DNA of 64,000 bases from Avibacterium sp. 20-132 (GCF_023611925.1 NZ_CP091456.1:1178001-1242000), one strand, 5' to 3'. Shown: positions 27,022-38,907, counted from the stretch's first letter. Numbers and translations are program-made. Notes: generated by a model from the sequence alone, not told the origin.

Positions 27022-29850
27022 ATGGAAAAAATAGATGTGCGTGGGGCGAGAACCCATAATTTAAAAAATATTAATTTGACTATTCCGCGTGATAAATTGA
27101 TTGTGATTACAGGGCTTTCTGGTTCGGGAAAATCTTCCCTCGCATTTGATACCCTTTATGCTGAGGGGCAGCGCCGTTATGTGGAATCCCTTTCTGCTTA
27201 TGCGCGCCAGTTTTTATCGCTAATGGAAAAGCCAGATGTGGATCATATTGAAGGGCTATCTCCAGCCATTTCCATTGAACAGAAATCCACGTCGCATAAC
27301 CCACGTTCTACGGTGGGAACAATCACGGAAATTCACGATTATTTGCGTTTATTATTTGCCCGCGTTGGGGAACCGCGCTGTCCAAATCATCATATTCCTT
27401 TGGCGGCACAAACTATTAGCCAAATGGTGGATAAAGTGTTGGCTTTGCCCGAAGAAAGCCGAATGATGTTACTTGCCCCAGTGGTAAAAGATCGCAAAGG
27501 GGAGCATATTAAAATTTTGGAGCATATTGCTGCGCAAGGCTATATTCGCGCCAGAATTGATGGTGAAATTTGTGATTTATCCGATCCACCCAAATTAGAA
27601 TTGCAGAAAAAACATACTATTGAAGTGGTGGTGGATCGTTTTAAAGTTCGTCCAGATTTGGCAACGCGTTTAGCTGAATCCTTTGAGACAGCATTAGAGC
27701 TTTCTGGTGGCACGGCAGTGGTGGCAAATATGGATGAACCGCAAGGGGAAGAATTGCTTTTTTCAGCCAATTTTGCTTGCCCGCATTGTGGTTATTCTGT
27801 GCCAGAATTAGAACCTCGTTTATTCTCTTTCAATAACCCAGCGGGGGCTTGTCCTACTTGCGACGGTTTAGGTGTTCAACAATATTTTGATGAAAAACGC
27901 GTGGTACAAAATCCAACTATTTCCTTAGCAGGGGGGGCGATTAAAGGCTGGGATCGCCGTAATTTCTATTATTACCAAATGCTCACTTCGCTCGCCAAAC
28001 ATTATGGCTTTGATGTAGAAAGCCCTTTTGAAGATTTACCGAAAAAAATTCAGCACATTATTTTGCACGGTTCAGGTAAAGAAGAAATTGAATTCCAATA
28101 TATGAATGACCGTGGCGATGTGGTATTACGCCGTCATAGTTTTGAAGGCATTCTCAATAATATGGCACGCCGTTACAAGGAAACCGAATCAATGTCTGTA
28201 CGTGAAGAATTAGCGAAAAATATCAGCACCCGCCCTTGTAAGGATTGCGGTGGCTCGCGTTTACGTCCTGAAGCTCGCAATGTGTTTATCGGTGAAACGA
28301 ATTTGCCTGAAGTTTCAGAAAAAAGCATCGGCGAAGCGTTTAATTTTGTGGATAGCCTAACCCTAAGCGGACAGCGTGCGCAAATTGCTGACAAAATCCT
28401 AAAAGAAATTAAAGAGCGGTTACAATTTTTGGTGAATGTGGGGTTAAATTATCTTTCTCTTTCCCGCTCGGCAGAAACCCTTTCTGGCGGTGAAGCACAG
28501 CGTATTCGTCTTGCTAGTCAAATTGGCGCAGGCTTGGTGGGGGTGATGTATGTGCTTGATGAACCCTCTATTGGGTTACATCAACGTGATAATGAACGCT
28601 TGCTTAACACGTTGATTCATCTAAGAAATCTAGGCAATACTGTCATTGTGGTTGAACACGATGAAGATGCAATTTTAGCGGCGGATCATATCATTGATAT
28701 TGGGCCAGGAGCGGGTGTGCATGGCGGTAATGTGGTTGCACAAGGCACAGCAAAAGAAATTATGCAAAACCCACATTCTTTAACTGGAAAATTCTTGTCG
28801 GGAAAAGAAAAAATAGAAATTCCTAAAAAACGCACCGCACTTGATAAAGCGAAAATATTAAAACTCAAAGGGGCATCAGGCAATAATCTGAAAAACGTCA
28901 ATTTAGATATACCTGTCGGATTATTTACTTGTATCACAGGGGTATCAGGTTCAGGTAAATCTACTCTGATTAATGACACCTTGTTCCCACTTGCGCAGAG
29001 TGCGTTAAACCGTGCAGAAAACGCACAAGCCGCCCCTTACAAATCTATTCAAGGGTTAGAATTCTTTGATAAAGTCATTGATATTGATCAAAGCCCGATT
29101 GGACGCACGCCACGTTCCAATCCTGCAACTTACACCGGATTATTCACGCCAATTCGTGAATTATTTGCGGGCGTGCCAGAATCACGCGCACGTGGTTATA
29201 ATCCGGGGCGCTTTAGTTTCAATGTGCGTGGTGGACGTTGCGAGGCGTGCCAAGGGGACGGGGTAATCAAAGTAGAAATGCACTTCTTGCCTGATGTTTA
29301 TGTGCCTTGCGATCAATGTAAAGGAAAACGTTATAATCGTGAAACATTAGAAATTCGTTATAAAGGAAAAACGATTAATCAAGTGCTTGATATGACTGTT
29401 GAAGAAGCGCGAGAGTTTTTTGATGCGATTCCACAAATTGCACGCAAATTACAAACATTAATGGATGTTGGGCTTTCTTATATTCGCCTTGGGCAATCTT
29501 CCACAACATTGTCAGGTGGGGAGGCGCAACGAGTGAAACTCGCCACGGAGTTGTCAAAACGAGATACGGGAAAAACCTTATATATTCTTGATGAACCGAC
29601 AACAGGCTTACATTTTGCTGATATTAAACAGCTCCTCGAGGTGCTACATCGCTTGCGTGATCAGGGTAATACCATTGTGGTGATTGAGCATAATTTAGAT
29701 GTGATTAAAACCGCAGATTGGATTGTTGATCTTGGGCCTGAAGGGGGAAGTGGCGGCGGTGAAATCATTGCCACTGGCACGCCAGAGCAAGTCGCAAAAG
29801 TGAAAGGTTCTCATACTGCGCGGTTCTTGAAACAAATCCTTGAAAAATAA
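27022..29850 (+). CDS. uvrA: UvrABC excinuclease subunit A
   Basis: Damage-sensing ATPase of nucleotide excision repair. 942 residues with two ABC modules: first Walker [13 protein letters not shown] (about 31-42), second [12 protein letters not shown] (about 642); signatures [20 protein letters not shown] and [20 protein letters not shown]. Zinc modules are [20 protein letters not shown]...CPTC and [11 protein letters not shown]...[10 protein letters not shown]. The ATG at 27022 gives [17 protein letters not shown], the normal family start. It should be SOS induced through the nearby box. Confidence 0.98.
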   Translation: MEKIDVRGARTHNLKNINLTIPRDKLIVITGLSGSGKSSLAFDTLYAEGQRRYVESLSAYARQFLSLMEKPDVDHIEGLSPAISIEQKSTSHNPRSTVGTITEIHDYLRLLFARVGEPRCPNHHIPLAAQTISQMVDKVLALPEESRMMLLAPVVKDRKGEHIKILEHIAAQGYIRARIDGEICDLSDPPKLELQKKHTIEVVVDRFKVRPDLATRLAESFETALELSGGTAVVANMDEPQGEELLFSANFACPHCGYSVPELEPRLFSFNNPAGACPTCDGLGVQQYFDEKRVVQNPTISLAGGAIKGWDRRNFYYYQMLTSLAKHYGFDVESPFEDLPKKIQHIILHGSGKEEIEFQYMNDRGDVVLRRHSFEGILNNMARRYKETESMSVREELAKNISTRPCKDCGGSRLRPEARNVFIGETNLPEVSEKSIGEAFNFVDSLTLSGQRAQIADKILKEIKERLQFLVNVGLNYLSLSRSAETLSGGEAQRIRLASQIGAGLVGVMYVLDEPSIGLHQRDNERLLNTLIHLRNLGNTVIVVEHDEDAILAADHIIDIGPGAGVHGGNVVAQGTAKEIMQNPHSLTGKFLSGKEKIEIPKKRTALDKAKILKLKGASGNNLKNVNLDIPVGLFTCITGVSGSGKSTLINDTLFPLAQSALNRAENAQAAPYKSIQGLEFFDKVIDIDQSPIGRTPRSNPATYTGLFTPIRELFAGVPESRARGYNPGRFSFNVRGGRCEACQGDGVIKVEMHFLPDVYVPCDQCKGKRYNRETLEIRYKGKTINQVLDMTVEEAREFFDAIPQIARKLQTLMDVGLSYIRLGQSSTTLSGGEAQRVKLATELSKRDTGKTLYILDEPTTGLHFADIKQLLEVLHRLRDQGNTIVVIEHNLDVIKTADWIVDLGPEGGSGGGEIIATGTPEQVAKVKGSHTARFLKQILEK

Positions 29851-29919
29851 ACGGGCTGAAATCAAAGTGCGGTAATTTTTTAGGCAGAATTGTATAAAAA
29901 CTTCTATCATCAATGTTGA

Positions 29920-31044
<1,125 letters not shown>

Positions 31045-31069
31045 TTTCCAATGTTATAAATGTTTATAA

Positions 31070-31107
31070 AAGTGCGGTCAAAAAATGCCAAAAATTTGAC
31101 CGCACTT
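31070..31107 (+). terminator. Paired uptake-sequence hairpin between mreB and mreC
   Basis: AAGTGCGGTCAAA (31070-31082) pairs perfectly with TTTGACCGCACTT (31095-31107). Both arms carry exact 9-bp uptake cores. It ends 17 bp before the mreC ATG and is probably a partial terminator within the operon. Confidence 0.8.
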
Positions 31108-31124
31108 CTTTCTGAGTGATATTA

Positions 31125-32171
31125 ATGAAACCGATCTTTGGAAAAGCCCCCTATCTTGGCATCCGTTTAATTTTTGCCGTGATAGCTTCTATCGTGCTTA
31201 TTTTATTTGATGGACAAACCAATACGATGATAAAGGCACGTAGCATAATGGAAACGGCGATTGGTAGCGTTTATTATCTTGCCAACACACCAAGAACGGT
31301 GCTAGACGGCGTGTCTTACAATCTTGTTGATACCAATAAATTACAAATCGAAAATAAAGTGCTAAGAGAACAACTTCGCGAAAAAAATGCCGATTTATTA
31401 CTCTTGGATCAACTCAAAGTAGAAAATCAACGCTTACGTTTATTGCTAAATTCCCCATTACGCACAGACGAATACAAAAAAATTGCTGAGGTCTTAACTG
31501 CAGAAACAGATGTTTATCGCCAGCAAGTGGTCATTAACCAAGGAGAAAATGATGGTGCTTATGTTGGGCAACCGGTTATTGATGAAAAAGGTGTAGTTGG
31601 GCAAATTATTTCTGTGGGAAGTCATACAAGCCGTGTGTTATTGCTCACTGATGTAACGCATTCTATTCCTGTGCAGGTGTTGCGTAATGATGTACGCGTG
31701 ATCGCAAGTGGTACGGGACACAGCGATGAACTTACTTTAGACAATGTGCCACGTTCAGTGGATATTGTTAAAGGTGATCTCTTGGTTACTTCTGGATTAG
31801 GAGGACGTTTTCTTGAAGGATATCCTGTTGCGATTGTAGAAAATGTATCGCGCGATGGAAAAAATTATTTTGCCACGATCACCGCAAAGCCGCTTGCATC
31901 GCTCGAGCGCTTACGTTATGTCTTGCTTTTATGGCCGACGAATGAAGATATGCGTAAAGTCAATTCAAGTACACCAGAAGAAGTGCGTAAAGCCGTTCGC
32001 CAGCGTCTTGAAACACAGAAAAAGCAAGACATTCTACCGCCATTGATGACGACTGAAGAACCAGAAGAAAAACCATCAACGCCAACGCTAGAGGAGATCC
32101 ATACGGAACAAATGGAAATGCCTTCTGAACCTGTTGAGCCTGAATTGCAACATTATCGAGAGGAAGATTAA
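31125..32171 (+). CDS. mreC: Rod-shape protein MreC
   Basis: Bitopic inner-membrane scaffold of the elongasome. The ATG at 31125 gives MKPIFGKAPYLGIRL and 348 residues; an upstream GTG at 31116 is less likely. One N-terminal helix (about 13-32) is followed by a periplasmic coiled coil (LQIENKVLREQLREKNADL) and beta domains with VIDEKGVVGQIISVGSHTSRVLLLTD. The tail is acidic and proline-rich (TTEEPEEKPSTPTLEEIH). Its TAA overlaps the mreD ATG as TAATG. Confidence 0.95.
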   Translation: MKPIFGKAPYLGIRLIFAVIASIVLILFDGQTNTMIKARSIMETAIGSVYYLANTPRTVLDGVSYNLVDTNKLQIENKVLREQLREKNADLLLLDQLKVENQRLRLLLNSPLRTDEYKKIAEVLTAETDVYRQQVVINQGENDGAYVGQPVIDEKGVVGQIISVGSHTSRVLLLTDVTHSIPVQVLRNDVRVIASGTGHSDELTLDNVPRSVDIVKGDLLVTSGLGGRFLEGYPVAIVENVSRDGKNYFATITAKPLASLERLRYVLLLWPTNEDMRKVNSSTPEEVRKAVRQRLETQKKQDILPPLMTTEEPEEKPSTPTLEEIHTEQMEMPSEPVEPELQHYREED

Positions 32172-32659
32172 TGCAAGGTCGTGCTTTTTTACAATTATTA
32201 TTTATTGTATCCACCTTTTTAGTTGCAATGGTGTTAGAAATTGCGCCCTGGCCAAGCAGTTTACATCATTTCAAGCCTGCTTGGTTATTGCTCGTTTTAA
32301 CTTATTGGATTTTAGCAATGCCTGCAAAAATTAGTGTAGGTACGGCATTTTGTATGGGGATTGCTTGGGATCTTGTACTTGGCTCAACCTTAGGTATTCA
32401 CGCATTAGTGCTTTCTGTTTTTGCTTATTTATTAGCGGTGAATAGTATATTAATTCGTAACCTATCGTTATGGATGCAGGGGATATTTGTTATTTTCGCT
32501 GTTTTTAGCGTAAGAATAGGTATTTTTATTGTTGAATTATTCTTGCATAGTGCGGATTTTAATTGGCAAGAGATTTTTGGCGCAATGACGAGCGGGGTAT
32601 TATGGCCTTGGATATTCTTGTTATTACGAAAAGTAGCAAAGCAATTACATATTGAATAA
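32171..32659 (+). CDS. mreD: Rod-shape protein MreD
   Basis: 162-residue integral membrane protein with five or six helices, partner of MreC. It starts MQGRAFLQLLFIVSTFLVAM, with the family motif KPAWLLLVLTYWILAMPAKISVG and AWDLVLGSTLGIHAL. The ATG overlaps the mreC stop by one base, so translation is coupled. A terminator follows at 32689. Confidence 0.93.
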   Translation: MQGRAFLQLLFIVSTFLVAMVLEIAPWPSSLHHFKPAWLLLVLTYWILAMPAKISVGTAFCMGIAWDLVLGSTLGIHALVLSVFAYLLAVNSILIRNLSLWMQGIFVIFAVFSVRIGIFIVELFLHSADFNWQEIFGAMTSGVLWPWIFLLLRKVAKQLHIE

Positions 32660-32688
32660 TATCATCAATAAATAAGAAATGATTTTTG

Positions 32689-32750
32689 TCTCTTTTGATA
32701 TTGGGTAAACTTAATTGATAAACCAAATTAAAAGAGATTTTTTTATTTTT
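32689..32750 (+). terminator. Terminator of the mreBCD operon
   Basis: TCTCTTTT (32689-32696) pairs with AAAAGAGA (32730-32737), with further partial pairing in the loop, followed by a long T-run to about 32750. Confidence 0.7.
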
Positions 32751-32799
32751 TAATGAAAATACTGTAGAGAAATAATAAATATTTTAGTTTTTAATAAAG

Positions 32800-32875
32800 T
32801 GGTGGGCGATACCGGTCTCGAACCAGTGACCCCCTCCTTGTAAGGGAGGTGCTCTCCCAACTGAGCTAATCGCCC
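32800..32875 (-). tRNA. tRNA-Val (anticodon TAC), copy 3 in transcription order
   Basis: 76 nt with encoded CCA. Reads GGGCGATTAGCTCAGTTGGG on the minus strand; the anticodon loop CTTACAA gives TAC, and the T arm is GGTTCGAA. It is identical to the two neighbouring copies. Confidence 0.97.
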
Positions 32876-32941
32876 GACAGAATGCTATTTCTAGCTATCG
32901 GATTTAACTTTGCAAAAGCTAAATGGGAACTTAAACTTGAG

Positions 32942-33017
32942 TGGTGGGCGATACCGGTCTCGAACCAGTGACCCCCTCCTTGTAAGGGAGGTGCTCTCCC
33001 AACTGAGCTAATCGCCC
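32942..33017 (-). tRNA. tRNA-Val (anticodon TAC), copy 2
   Basis: 76 nt with encoded CCA, identical to the copies on either side. Spacers of 66 and 39 bp separate the three genes, consistent with a single transcript processed into three tRNAs. Confidence 0.97.
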
Positions 33018-33056
33018 ACGTGAGTTTAAGCATTACAACACAAGTCCTTAAAAAAG

Positions 33057-33132
33057 TGGTGGGCGATACCGGTCTCGAACCAGTGACCCCCTCCTTGTAA
33101 GGGAGGTGCTCTCCCAACTGAGCTAATCGCCC
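33057..33132 (-). tRNA. tRNA-Val (anticodon TAC), copy 1 (promoter-proximal)
   Basis: 76 nt with encoded CCA, first of three identical genes and 17 bp from the -10 box of a strong promoter. Confidence 0.97.
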
Positions 33133-33149
33133 TTGTGTTGTGGGTTGGC

Positions 33150-33177
33150 ATTATAAGTATTCTCAACATACAGTCAA
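33150..33177 (-). promoter_or_regulatory. Sigma-70 promoter of the tRNA-Val operon
   Basis: On the minus strand: -35 TTGACT (33172-33177), a 16-bp spacer and a perfect -10 TATAAT (33150-33155). The GC-containing stretch right after the -10 fits a stringently controlled stable-RNA promoter. Confidence 0.85.
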
Positions 33178-33305
33178 TACATTTTTAGTTATTTTTGTCT
33201 AAGTGTTGTAAAAATAGACATAAATTTTCTTTTTTTATCGTGAATTCGGATAACTCATAGTACAATACCGCCGATTTAATTTTTTCTATCGAACAAGGTT
33301 ATAAA

Positions 33306-34748
33306 ATGAAAGCTGAACCCTTATTTACTTTAGATCCCTCTGTGAAAGTTCGTACTCGCTTCGCTCCTAGCCCAACGGGTTATCTGCACGTTGGAGGAGC
33401 AAGAACGGCATTATATTCTTGGTTATTTGCGAAACATAACCAAGGTGAATTTGTATTACGCATTGAAGATACTGATTTAGAACGTTCTACACCTGAAGCA
33501 ACACAAGCAATTTTAGAAGGAATGGAATGGTTAAATTTAGCTTGGGAGCATGGGCCATATTACCAAACAAAACGCTTTGATCGTTATAATCAAGTCATTG
33601 ATCAAATGCTTGAGCAAGGTTTGGCTTATCGTTGTTATTGCTCTAAAGAACGTTTAGAACATTTACGCAGTGAGCAAGAGAAAAATAAAGAAAAACCACG
33701 TTATGATGGGTATTGCTTACATCATGCACCTGAGAATCCCGATGCACCTCACGTTGTACGTTTCAAAAACCCACAAGAAGGTTCTGTCGTATTTGATGAT
33801 GCGGTGCGTGGACGTATTGAAATTAGCAATCGCGAACTTGATGATTTAATTATCCGCCGTACCGATGGTTCACCAACCTATAACTTCTGTGTTGTGATTG
33901 ATGACTGGGATATGGGTATCACACACGTTGTGCGTGGCGAAGATCATATTAATAACACCCCGCGTCAAATTAACATATTAAAAGCATTAGGCGCGCCAAT
34001 TCCAACTTATGCACACGTTTCTATGATTTTAGGTGATGATGGACAAAAATTATCAAAACGCCACGGGGCAGTGAGTGTTATGCAATATCGTGATGATGGT
34101 TTTTTACCGGAAGCCTTACTCAATTATTTGGTGCGTTTAGGTTGGGGGCATGGCGATCAAGAAATTTTCTCCGTAGAAGAAATGATCAAGCTGTTTGAAT
34201 TAACTCAAGTGAGTAAATCTGCAAGTGCATTCAATACGGAAAAACTCTTGTGGCTAAATCATCACTATATTCGTGAATTACCGCCTGAATATGTTGCTAA
34301 ACACCTTGCTTGGCATTATCAACAGCAAGGCATTGATACCAGCAATGGTCCTGCATTAAGTGATATTGTCGTTATGCTTGGTGAGCGTTGTAAAACATTG
34401 AAAGAAATGGCAAGTGCAAGCCGTTACTTCTTTGAAGAGTTTGATCATTTTGATGAAAGTGCGGTGAAAAAACACTTTAAATCTGGTGCAATTGATGCAC
34501 TTGAAAAAGTAAAAGAAAAATTGACCGCACTTCCTCAATGGACTGCCGAGCTAATTCATCAAGCCATTGAGCAAACAGCGGAAGCGTTGGGGGTAGGAAT
34601 GGGTAAAGTGGGTATGCCATTACGTGTTGCCGTTACAGGAGCAGGACAATCCCCTTCAATGGATATCACCCTTGTGGGTATCGGTCGCGAACGTTCATTG
34701 GCACGTATTCAAAAAGCCATCGATTTTATTCAAGCACAAAACGCTTAA
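33306..34748 (+). CDS. gltX: Glutamyl-tRNA synthetase
   Basis: Charges tRNA-Glu. 480 residues, class I. The HIGH-like motif is in [19 protein letters not shown] (about 18-36) and the KMSKS-like motif is KLSKRHG near residue 247. There is a Zn-finger-like insertion, [25 protein letters not shown], where the usual zinc cysteine pattern is only partly kept. Two uptake cores in the C-terminal anticodon domain encode SAV and TAL (about 34459 and 34524). The neighbouring tRNA genes carry valine and alanine, not glutamate. Confidence 0.96.
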   Translation: MKAEPLFTLDPSVKVRTRFAPSPTGYLHVGGARTALYSWLFAKHNQGEFVLRIEDTDLERSTPEATQAILEGMEWLNLAWEHGPYYQTKRFDRYNQVIDQMLEQGLAYRCYCSKERLEHLRSEQEKNKEKPRYDGYCLHHAPENPDAPHVVRFKNPQEGSVVFDDAVRGRIEISNRELDDLIIRRTDGSPTYNFCVVIDDWDMGITHVVRGEDHINNTPRQINILKALGAPIPTYAHVSMILGDDGQKLSKRHGAVSVMQYRDDGFLPEALLNYLVRLGWGHGDQEIFSVEEMIKLFELTQVSKSASAFNTEKLLWLNHHYIRELPPEYVAKHLAWHYQQQGIDTSNGPALSDIVVMLGERCKTLKEMASASRYFFEEFDHFDESAVKKHFKSGAIDALEKVKEKLTALPQWTAELIHQAIEQTAEALGVGMGKVGMPLRVAVTGAGQSPSMDITLVGIGRERSLARIQKAIDFIQAQNA

Positions 34749-34784
34749 TATTTAATCTAGCGAATGAATGCAACAAATTTAATA

Positions 34785-34813
34785 TTGACAGCATTCATTC
34801 TGCTAATTATCAT
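34785..34813 (+). promoter_or_regulatory. Sigma-70 promoter of tRNA-Ala
   Basis: TTGACA (34785-34790), a 17-bp spacer and TATCAT (34808-34813), 12 bp before the mature tRNA. A perfect inverted repeat GAATGAATGC/GCATTCATTC (34762-34771 and 34791-34800), which may end gltX transcription, overlaps the spacer. Confidence 0.75.
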
Positions 34814-34825
34814 AGCCAGTATTAA

Positions 34826-34901
<76 letters not shown>

Positions 34902-34907
34902 GATTTT

Positions 34908-34945
34908 AAAGCCTTGAAAGAAATTTCAAGGCTTTTGCTTTTTAT
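34908..34945 (+). terminator. Terminator of tRNA-Ala
   Basis: AAAGCCTTGAAA (34908-34919) pairs perfectly with TTTCAAGGCTTT (34924-34935) around a GAAA loop, followed by TTGCTTTTT. Confidence 0.9.
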
Positions 34946-34975
34946 ACGCTAAATAATACTTCAATTTTCAATATA

Positions 34976-36001
34976 TTATTTTTCAGCAAAGATGACGCCA
35001 GTTTCTTTCTCATATAATACCTGAACCCGCCCCGTTAAGGGTAAAGATTGCTGGCTTGTAATGATCAATTGCACGCCAGAGATTTCTACGTGATATTTAT
35101 AATAAGCCCCTAAAAAACGCTTCTGACGGATAATGCCGTTGGCTTGTTTGAGATCATCCACTAAGCGTAATTGTAACTGTTCTGGACGGATCGCAAGATA
35201 ACTCGGCTTTTGTTGTAATTGATGATTTGTACATAAATGCACGCCAAGTAGGGATTGGTAATGCTGTTCATCAATAGGCTGACAAGGCAAATAATTCATT
35301 TCGCCCAAGAAATTAGCCACAAAAGGACTGTTTGGCTGCTGGTAAAGTGTGCGAGGTGAGCCAACTTGACAGATTTTTCCTTGGTTCATTAGCGCTAATT
35401 TATCAGCAAATAGAAATGCCTCTTCTTTGCTGTGTGTTACAAAAATGGCAGGAATATGCTGCTGTTTGAGAATAGTGCGAATTTCTTCGATCATTTGATG
35501 ACGAACTTGGCTATCAATGTTAGAAAAAGGTTCGTCTAGTAATAACAATTTCGGCTGACAAGCTAACGCACGAGCAATGGCGACACGCTGTTGTTGCCCG
35601 CCTGAAAGCTCGTGTGGATAGCGTTTTTCCAAACCTTGTAAATGCACAAGTGCGGTCATTTTTTGCAAGGTTTTTATTTGCTCATTTTTATTACGTTGAT
35701 GTAAGCCAAACAGAATATTTTCTGCTACGGTTAAGTGAGGGAAAAGTGCATAATCTTGAAAGATCAAGCCTATTTCTCGTTGATTTGCCTCAAGATAGCC
35801 AATATCTTTACCTTGCAAGCGAAGCGTTCCTGCACTGAGTGGGAGCAATCCTGCGATAGCTTTGAGTAAGGTCGTTTTTCCGCAACCGCTTGCGCCAAGT
35901 AAACAGACAATATCGTCATTTTCAATAGATAAATTAAGATCTTGTAAAATAGGTTGATTGTTATAGCAACAAGTTAAATGGGTAATATCTAACATCTTCA
36001 T
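34976..36001 (-). CDS. fbpC: Ferric iron ABC transporter, ATP-binding protein FbpC
   Basis: 341-residue ATPase of the Fe3+ importer. Walker A LLGASGCGKTTLLKAIAG (about 33-50), signature HELSGGQQQRVAIARALA, Walker B LLLLDEPFSNID, H-loop IFVTHSKEEA. A C-terminal TOBE-like regulatory part follows (YLAIRPEQLQL). Its ATG overlaps the fbpB stop as ATGA. MalK/PotA-type ATPases look alike; the iron assignment rests on fbpA. Confidence 0.92.
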   Translation of the reverse strand: MKMLDITHLTCCYNNQPILQDLNLSIENDDIVCLLGASGCGKTTLLKAIAGLLPLSAGTLRLQGKDIGYLEANQREIGLIFQDYALFPHLTVAENILFGLHQRNKNEQIKTLQKMTALVHLQGLEKRYPHELSGGQQQRVAIARALACQPKLLLLDEPFSNIDSQVRHQMIEEIRTILKQQHIPAIFVTHSKEEAFLFADKLALMNQGKICQVGSPRTLYQQPNSPFVANFLGEMNYLPCQPIDEQHYQSLLGVHLCTNHQLQQKPSYLAIRPEQLQLRLVDDLKQANGIIRQKRFLGAYYKYHVEISGVQLIITSQQSLPLTGRVQVLYEKETGVIFAEK

Positions 36002-37659
36002 TTATTCTGTTTTTTCCCTGATTGCAGTAAAGCGCGAGTTAAAATCAATACGGGAATTATCCCAACTAAAATCAGTATTAATGCAGGCAACGCAGCACGT
36101 TCAAGCTGTTCATCTGAAGTAAAGGTGAAAACGTGGGTGGCGAGCGTATCAAAATTAAACGGGCGCAATAATAAAGAAGCATTAAGTTCTTTCATACTTT
36201 CAATAAAAACCAGCAATAATGCGGTAAAAATTCCTTTATGCATAAGAGGTAAATGGATTTTTCGCCAGATTCCCCACGATTTATAGCCTAACATTCTGCC
36301 TGCCATTTCTAAAGAAGGGGGTATTTGGTTCAGGCTCGTTTCTAAACTGCCTAATGCCATTGCCGAAAAGCGAATGACATAAGCAGAGACAAGCGCGAAA
36401 AGTGAGCCTGAAAACACTAAACCAAGCATTGGTAAATCTAGCCATTTTAACCATTGATTAAGTTGATGATCGGCAAAGGTAAAAGGAATTAACAAGCCGA
36501 TTGCAAGTACCGTACCGGGAATGGCATAGCCTAGTGCAGAAAAGCGTACTGCCAGTTTTGCCAACGGCACGGGGGTTAATCTTGCCCAAAAGTGCATTAA
36601 TAACGCTAAACATACACAAATGATCATTGCCAGCCCAGAAACCAGTAAGCTGTTTTGACTATATTGCCAGAAATCAGCCGTCCACGCTTGCTCAAAATAG
36701 ATGATAGACCAATAGCTGAGTTGAAAGAGTGGGATAAAAAAGGCAAGAATAATCAAGATGATGCTAAATAACAGTAATCCCCAACCTAATCCGTTGAGCT
36801 GTTGCGTTTGGAGCGGGCGTTGCCCTGTTCGTTGATAATAGCGTTGTTGGCGACGAGCGTAACGTTCAATACTGATAAATAGCACCAATAGCCCTAGCAT
36901 AAAAAGCGAAATTTGCGCTGCTGCTTGTAAATCACCAAAGCCGAGCCAAGTATCATAAATGGCGGTGGTGAGTGAAGGAATCGCAAAGAATGCGACCGTA
37001 CCAAAATCGCCTAAGGTTTCCATTGCAACTAAGGCACAACCCACCGCAATAGCAGGGCGGATTAAGGCAAAGGTAATTTTGTAAAACACCCGCCAGCGAC
37101 TTGCCCCTAGCAATTTTGCGCTTTGTTGTAAATTATCACCTTGCTCCATTAACGCCATTCTTACCAATAAGAAAATATAAGGATATAAAGACAATGCCAA
37201 AATAAAACAAGCACCGCCTAGACTACGAATGGAAGGAAACCAATAATCTTGCTTGGTTTGCCAATCAAACCAAGTGCGTAAACTTTGTTGCACAATACCG
37301 GGATAGTCTAAAAAATCGGTATAAAGATAGGCTGATAAATACGCTGGAATGGCAAGTGGGAGGCAAAGCAACCACTGTAACAAGGTTTTACCAATAAAAT
37401 GATAACGCGAAACCAAAAATGCACAAGGTAAGGCAAAGCATAAGCTCAAGGCTGTTGTCCCCACCACTAGGCTTAGGGAATTAACTAAATAGTCGGTAAA
37501 CACCGTTTGCCATAAATGTTGTAAACTGTGCAGTGAACTGCCAAATGCCGAAGATAGCAGAGCGATAATTGGAAGCGAGAAAAACCCCAATACCCCTAAC
37601 AATATGATAAGTGCGGTGCTTTTTGCGAAAAATTTTTTATGTTGTGTGAAATTATCCAT
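35998..37659 (-). CDS. fbpB: Ferric iron ABC transporter, permease FbpB
   Basis: A double-length permease of about 553 residues with two BPD_transp_1 halves and about 12 helices, as usual for FbpB/HitB/SfuB. The EAA loops are visible: AKLLGASRWRVFYKITFALIRP in the first half and AGRMLGYKSWGIWRKIHLPL in the second. I choose the ATG at 37659 over the TTG at 37665. It lies between fbpA and fbpC and overlaps the latter by 4 bp. Confidence 0.92.
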   Translation of the reverse strand: MDNFTQHKKFFAKSTALIILLGVLGFFSLPIIALLSSAFGSSLHSLQHLWQTVFTDYLVNSLSLVVGTTALSLCFALPCAFLVSRYHFIGKTLLQWLLCLPLAIPAYLSAYLYTDFLDYPGIVQQSLRTWFDWQTKQDYWFPSIRSLGGACFILALSLYPYIFLLVRMALMEQGDNLQQSAKLLGASRWRVFYKITFALIRPAIAVGCALVAMETLGDFGTVAFFAIPSLTTAIYDTWLGFGDLQAAAQISLFMLGLLVLFISIERYARRQQRYYQRTGQRPLQTQQLNGLGWGLLLFSIILIILAFFIPLFQLSYWSIIYFEQAWTADFWQYSQNSLLVSGLAMIICVCLALLMHFWARLTPVPLAKLAVRFSALGYAIPGTVLAIGLLIPFTFADHQLNQWLKWLDLPMLGLVFSGSLFALVSAYVIRFSAMALGSLETSLNQIPPSLEMAGRMLGYKSWGIWRKIHLPLMHKGIFTALLLVFIESMKELNASLLLRPFNFDTLATHVFTFTSDEQLERAALPALILILVGIIPVLILTRALLQSGKKQNK

Positions 37660-37672
37660 AATCAAAATAAAA

Positions 37673-37700
37673 CTAGCCTACCCTGTATGGGATAGGCTAG
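37673..37700 (-). terminator. Intra-operon hairpin between fbpA and fbpB
   Basis: CTAGCCTA (37673-37680) pairs with TAGGCTAG (37693-37700), with CCC/GGG continuing inside past a bulge. A T-rich stretch follows on the minus strand. It is placed to stabilise the fbpA message or reduce fbpB expression. Confidence 0.7.
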
Positions 37701-37715
37701 CCTAGATTAGGCCTA

Positions 37716-38726
37716 TTATAGGTCAAATTTTACTTCATCGATTAATTTCAATGCGTTTTCATAGTTTTCTGCAATTTTCTCTAATGGTAAGTCATCTTGC
37801 TTAAATTCGCCCCAAGACTGTACCAATTTTGATTTTTCTACAGAAGGTTTTACTGGATATTCGTGATTTAGTTCTGCGTAGAGATGTTGTGCTTGATCAC
37901 CGCTTAAATATTCCACTAATTTAACCGCATTTGCTTTATTTGGGGCATATTTTGCGACAACCACACCGCTGATGTTCATATGCGTTCCCACGGTTTCTTG
38001 GTTTGGATAGTTAATATAAGCCGCTTCTGCCCAGCTTTTTTGTTTTTCATCTTCTAGCATTTTGCCGTAATAATAGCTATTGCCTAATGAATAATCGCAC
38101 ACGCCCTCTTTAATTGCTTTCACTTGATCGCGGTCGCCGCCTTGTGGTTTTTGTGCTAAGTTTGCTTTTAATCCCGTTAAGAACGCTTTGGCTTTTTCTA
38201 CGCCATCGTGGGCAATCAATGACGCAATTAACGAAACATTATAAGAATGTTTGCCAGAACGCACACACACTTTGCCTTTTAATTCAGGTTTGGCTAAATC
38301 ATAATAAGTAAAGCTCGGTGGTAATTTGCCAACACGATCTTTTGAAGAATAGATCACTCTCGCACGGCTGGTTAAAGCAAACCATCTATCTTGACTATCA
38401 CGGAAACGAGCAGGAATATTTTTCTCTAACGTTGTAGAATGAATCGGTTGAGCTAATCCGGCATTAACAATTTCCATCACACGACTAATATCCACTGTTA
38501 ATAGCACATCAGCCGGGCTAAGCTCGCCTTCACGTTTTACACGTTCAACCAGCCCTTTATCAGCAAAAATAAAATTCACTTTTACGCCCGTTTCTTTTTC
38601 AAACTGCTTTAAAATAGGCTCAATTAAGTAAGGCTGACGATAAGAATAAACATTGACTTCATTGGCAGCCAACGCTGAGGTGGCAAATGTGGTGCATAAT
38701 GCAATCGCTGATAATGTTTTTTTCAT
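37716..38726 (-). CDS. fbpA: Periplasmic ferric iron-binding protein FbpA
   Basis: Captures Fe3+ in the periplasm for FbpBC. 336 residues with a signal peptide cleaved near SALA|ANEV (residues 20/21). The mature start NEVNVYSYRQPYLIEPILKQ closely resembles the Mannheimia haemolytica protein whose structure shows iron bound by tyrosines. The corresponding cluster SLGNSYYYGKMLEDEKQKSW is present here. A Cys pair (KGKVCVRSG and EGVCDYS) matches the same group. It is first in fbpABC, with a possible Fur box far upstream. Confidence 0.93.
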   Translation of the reverse strand: MKKTLSAIALCTTFATSALAANEVNVYSYRQPYLIEPILKQFEKETGVKVNFIFADKGLVERVKREGELSPADVLLTVDISRVMEIVNAGLAQPIHSTTLEKNIPARFRDSQDRWFALTSRARVIYSSKDRVGKLPPSFTYYDLAKPELKGKVCVRSGKHSYNVSLIASLIAHDGVEKAKAFLTGLKANLAQKPQGGDRDQVKAIKEGVCDYSLGNSYYYGKMLEDEKQKSWAEAAYINYPNQETVGTHMNISGVVVAKYAPNKANAVKLVEYLSGDQAQHLYAELNHEYPVKPSVEKSKLVQSWGEFKQDDLPLEKIAENYENALKLIDEVKFDL

Positions 38727-38907
38727 TTCACGTTCTCCGTGGTTAAAATAGATGAGTGTTTGAAATTTTCCTGCTTTTTAGACCGCACTCTTTCCAAACG
38801 AATTTTTCTTTGGTATGACAAAAAAACAGATTTCATATTCAAGTGATGTTGTTTCGCTAAAATTCCTTCTAGCTGTGCTTGATTTTACATAAAAAAATAA
38901 CGAAGTA

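Noticed and set aside
32866..33117. An 83-codon minus-strand frame
   Set aside because: It lies across two tRNA-Val genes and is made of their repeated sequence.
34976..38726. The operon could be an AfuABC sugar-phosphate transporter
   Set aside because: The binding protein has the tyrosine cluster and N-terminus of iron-binding FbpA, so the ferric iron assignment is preferred.
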